This document shows positions 5,606-6,124 of a stretch of 6,124 nt of DNA, piece after piece. A program made the translations under genes and the position numbers. Position 1 is the first letter of the stretch. Each line of letters begins with the position of its first letter. The notes beneath the pieces were generated by a model. The model saw only the letters and a list, made by a program, of their open reading frames with translations. It did not search any database and was not told the DNA's origin. The stretch is from a bacterium. Its GTDB lineage: Bacteria > BMS3Abin14. The DNA lies in contig CP070719.1 of assembly GCA_020350725.1 (NCBI GenBank), forward strand, positions 848,659-854,782. Reading direction: 5' to 3'.

Positions 5606-5804
5606 GGGGTATCGACTCCGAGCCAAGATCTAAATTCCAAAAAGACAGTTCACGGCTCACGGTGGGTGAACCAGTGATTCGTGATTTGTGATCTGTGATT
5701 CGAAAAAGACAAGTTCACAGTTCACCGTTTACGGTTCACAGTTGAAAGCCGTCGTGATTTGTGATTCGGAAAAGCTAGTTCACAGTTCCCGGTTCACTGT
5801 CAGA

Positions 5805-5843
5805 GATTGCTTCACACAGGCATCGGTTCGCGATGACAACCGC
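5805..5843 (+). repeat. 39-bp repeat element E, copy 5
   Basis: The right stem base is changed (GCGAT instead of GCAAT), again leaving a G-U pair in a plus-strand transcript. The first base overlaps the last heptad GTCAGAG of the preceding array. Confidence 0.88.
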
Positions 5844-5895
5844 TTGTTCGCCCTCTCGCCCTATCGCCCCATCTCCCCCTCGCAATTACTGTGGC

Positions 5896-5939
5896 CCTCT
5901 GTGGCGGCGTCTCAGGGGACGCCTCTGTGTCCTCTGTGG
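5896..5939 (+). repeat. CCTCTGTGG direct repeats flanking a small hairpin (element J)
   Basis: Three 9-base units (CCTCTGTGG 5896-5904, CCTCTGTGT 5922-5930, CCTCTGTGG 5931-5939). A perfect six-base inverted repeat, GGCGTC (5906-5911) with GACGCC (5918-5923), lies between the first and second. There is no U-tract after the stem, so it is not called a terminator. Seen once in this window. Confidence 0.75.
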
Positions 5940-5958
5940 TAAAGCTTTTCATCATCGG

Positions 5959-5997
5959 GATTGCTTCACGCGGTTTCCTGTTCGCAATGACAACCGC
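5959..5997 (+). repeat. 39-bp repeat element E, copy 6
   Basis: Centre CGCGGTTTCCTG with conserved ends. This is the second E within one mosaic, only 115 bases after copy 5, and it leads towards element H. Confidence 0.88.
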
Positions 5998-6024
5998 TTC
6001 CTCCGTGTATGATAGCCATGTTCC

Positions 6025-6124
6025 AGGTATTGACTGTGAACGGTGAACGGAGAGCTGAGTCCTAAGTACTCAGTGATATGTGATGAGTAACAGCTCAGTA
6101 TACTTATCTCTTATCACTTATCTC
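6025..6124 (+). repeat. Repeat element H, copy 3 (diverged, truncated by window edge)
   Basis: It aligns with the first about 100 bases of H. Differences include an extra GTGAACG near the left end, ACTCAGT for ACTAAGT, and CTTATCA for CTTAGCA in the tandem 14-mer region. The central CTCAGTATACTTATCTCTTA is unchanged. The right part lies outside the window. Confidence 0.85.

Larger units (their letters stand above)
5636..6124 (+). repeat. Repeat mosaic V (C-A-D-A-D-A-E-pyrimidine-J-E-H), cut by the right edge
   Basis: In order: one TCCAAAA unit (5636-5642); GTTCACG units (5648-5661); four GTGATTC-type heptads (5674-5701); GTTCACN (5713-5747); two GTGATTC (5754-5767); GTTCACN (5778-5805); element E (5805-5843); C-rich 7-9-base units (5845-5882); a CCTCTGTGG-type hairpin element (5896-5939); a second E (5959-5997); the CTTCCTCCGTGT link also present after the mosaic II copy of E; and a diverged H (6025 to the window end). 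It begins about 43 bases upstream of the AcuI-like start codon. Module B is missing. No gene is seen in this stretch. Confidence 0.9.

Noticed and set aside
5594-5626. Upstream ATG start for the AcuI-like protein
   Set aside because: The added 11 residues are not family-like, and the strong AGGGAGGA site precedes the internal ATG.
4442-5677. Long plus-strand open frame of 411 codons
   Set aside because: It is antisense to the well-supported AcuI-like gene, begins inside element E and a repeat block, and its protein has no recognisable domain.
5688-5942. Plus-strand frame of 84 codons
   Set aside because: It consists of repeat modules D, A, E and the C-rich tract read through; no independent coding signal.
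324-6124. CRISPR array
   Set aside because: Repeats are short contiguous heptamers or isolated 39- and 128-bp elements, without regular unique spacers or cas genes.
324-6124. Insertion sequence or transposon
   Set aside because: No transposase fragment, terminal inverted repeats with target duplications, or integrase was found around the mosaics.

Overview
The window looks like a chromosomal segment of a GC-rich Gram-negative bacterium. The partial RND-type periplasmic adaptor implies an inner and outer membrane. The mix of gene families, together with dense low-complexity intergenic repeats, is most reminiscent of Desulfobacterota (deltaproteobacteria) or neighbouring phyla. That placement rests on general impression, not on a marker gene, so taxonomy is tentative.

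Five protein genes can be supported. From left to right they are: the N-terminal 98 codons of an RND efflux membrane-fusion protein (minus strand, running off the left edge); an unrecognised exported protein of 251 residues (plus strand, 1549-2304); a UPF0316/DUF2179-type three-helix membrane protein (minus, 2817-3410, GTG start); a stand-alone cyclic-nucleotide-binding-domain protein (minus, 3786-4253); and a YhdH/AcuI-type NADPH-dependent quinone oxidoreductase/acrylyl-CoA reductase (minus, 4571-5593). They do not form an obvious pathway or tight operon. Each is separated from the next by several hundred bases, so they look like independent housekeeping or accessory genes.

The striking part is what lies between them. 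About a third of the window (roughly 324-815, 2335-2808, 3556-3763, 4283-4588 and 5636-6124) consists of five mosaics of repeats. All are in the same orientation, whatever the direction of the flanking genes. The low-complexity modules share a 7-base period but have different heptamers: GTTCACN (module A), ATTAGAG (B), TCCAAAA (C), GTGATTC (D), and a five-heptad CTCTGG/GCTGG block (F). They alternate with two non-heptad or partly heptad elements: a 39-bp hairpin-capable element (E, six copies) and a 128-bp element (H, two identical copies and one diverged copy cut by the right edge). Module order is largely conserved: A-B-C-A-D-A-E-(H)-F. No transposase, integrase or CRISPR machinery is visible.

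The mosaics start only 28-43 bases upstream of three minus-strand start codons and end next to minus-strand stop codons. In one case the last five codons and the stop codon of the AcuI-like gene lie inside a repeat module. The stretch 834-1548 holds neither repeats nor a convincing gene. It contains a 16-base match to the D-arm region of bacterial tRNA-Leu that may be a relic or coincidence.
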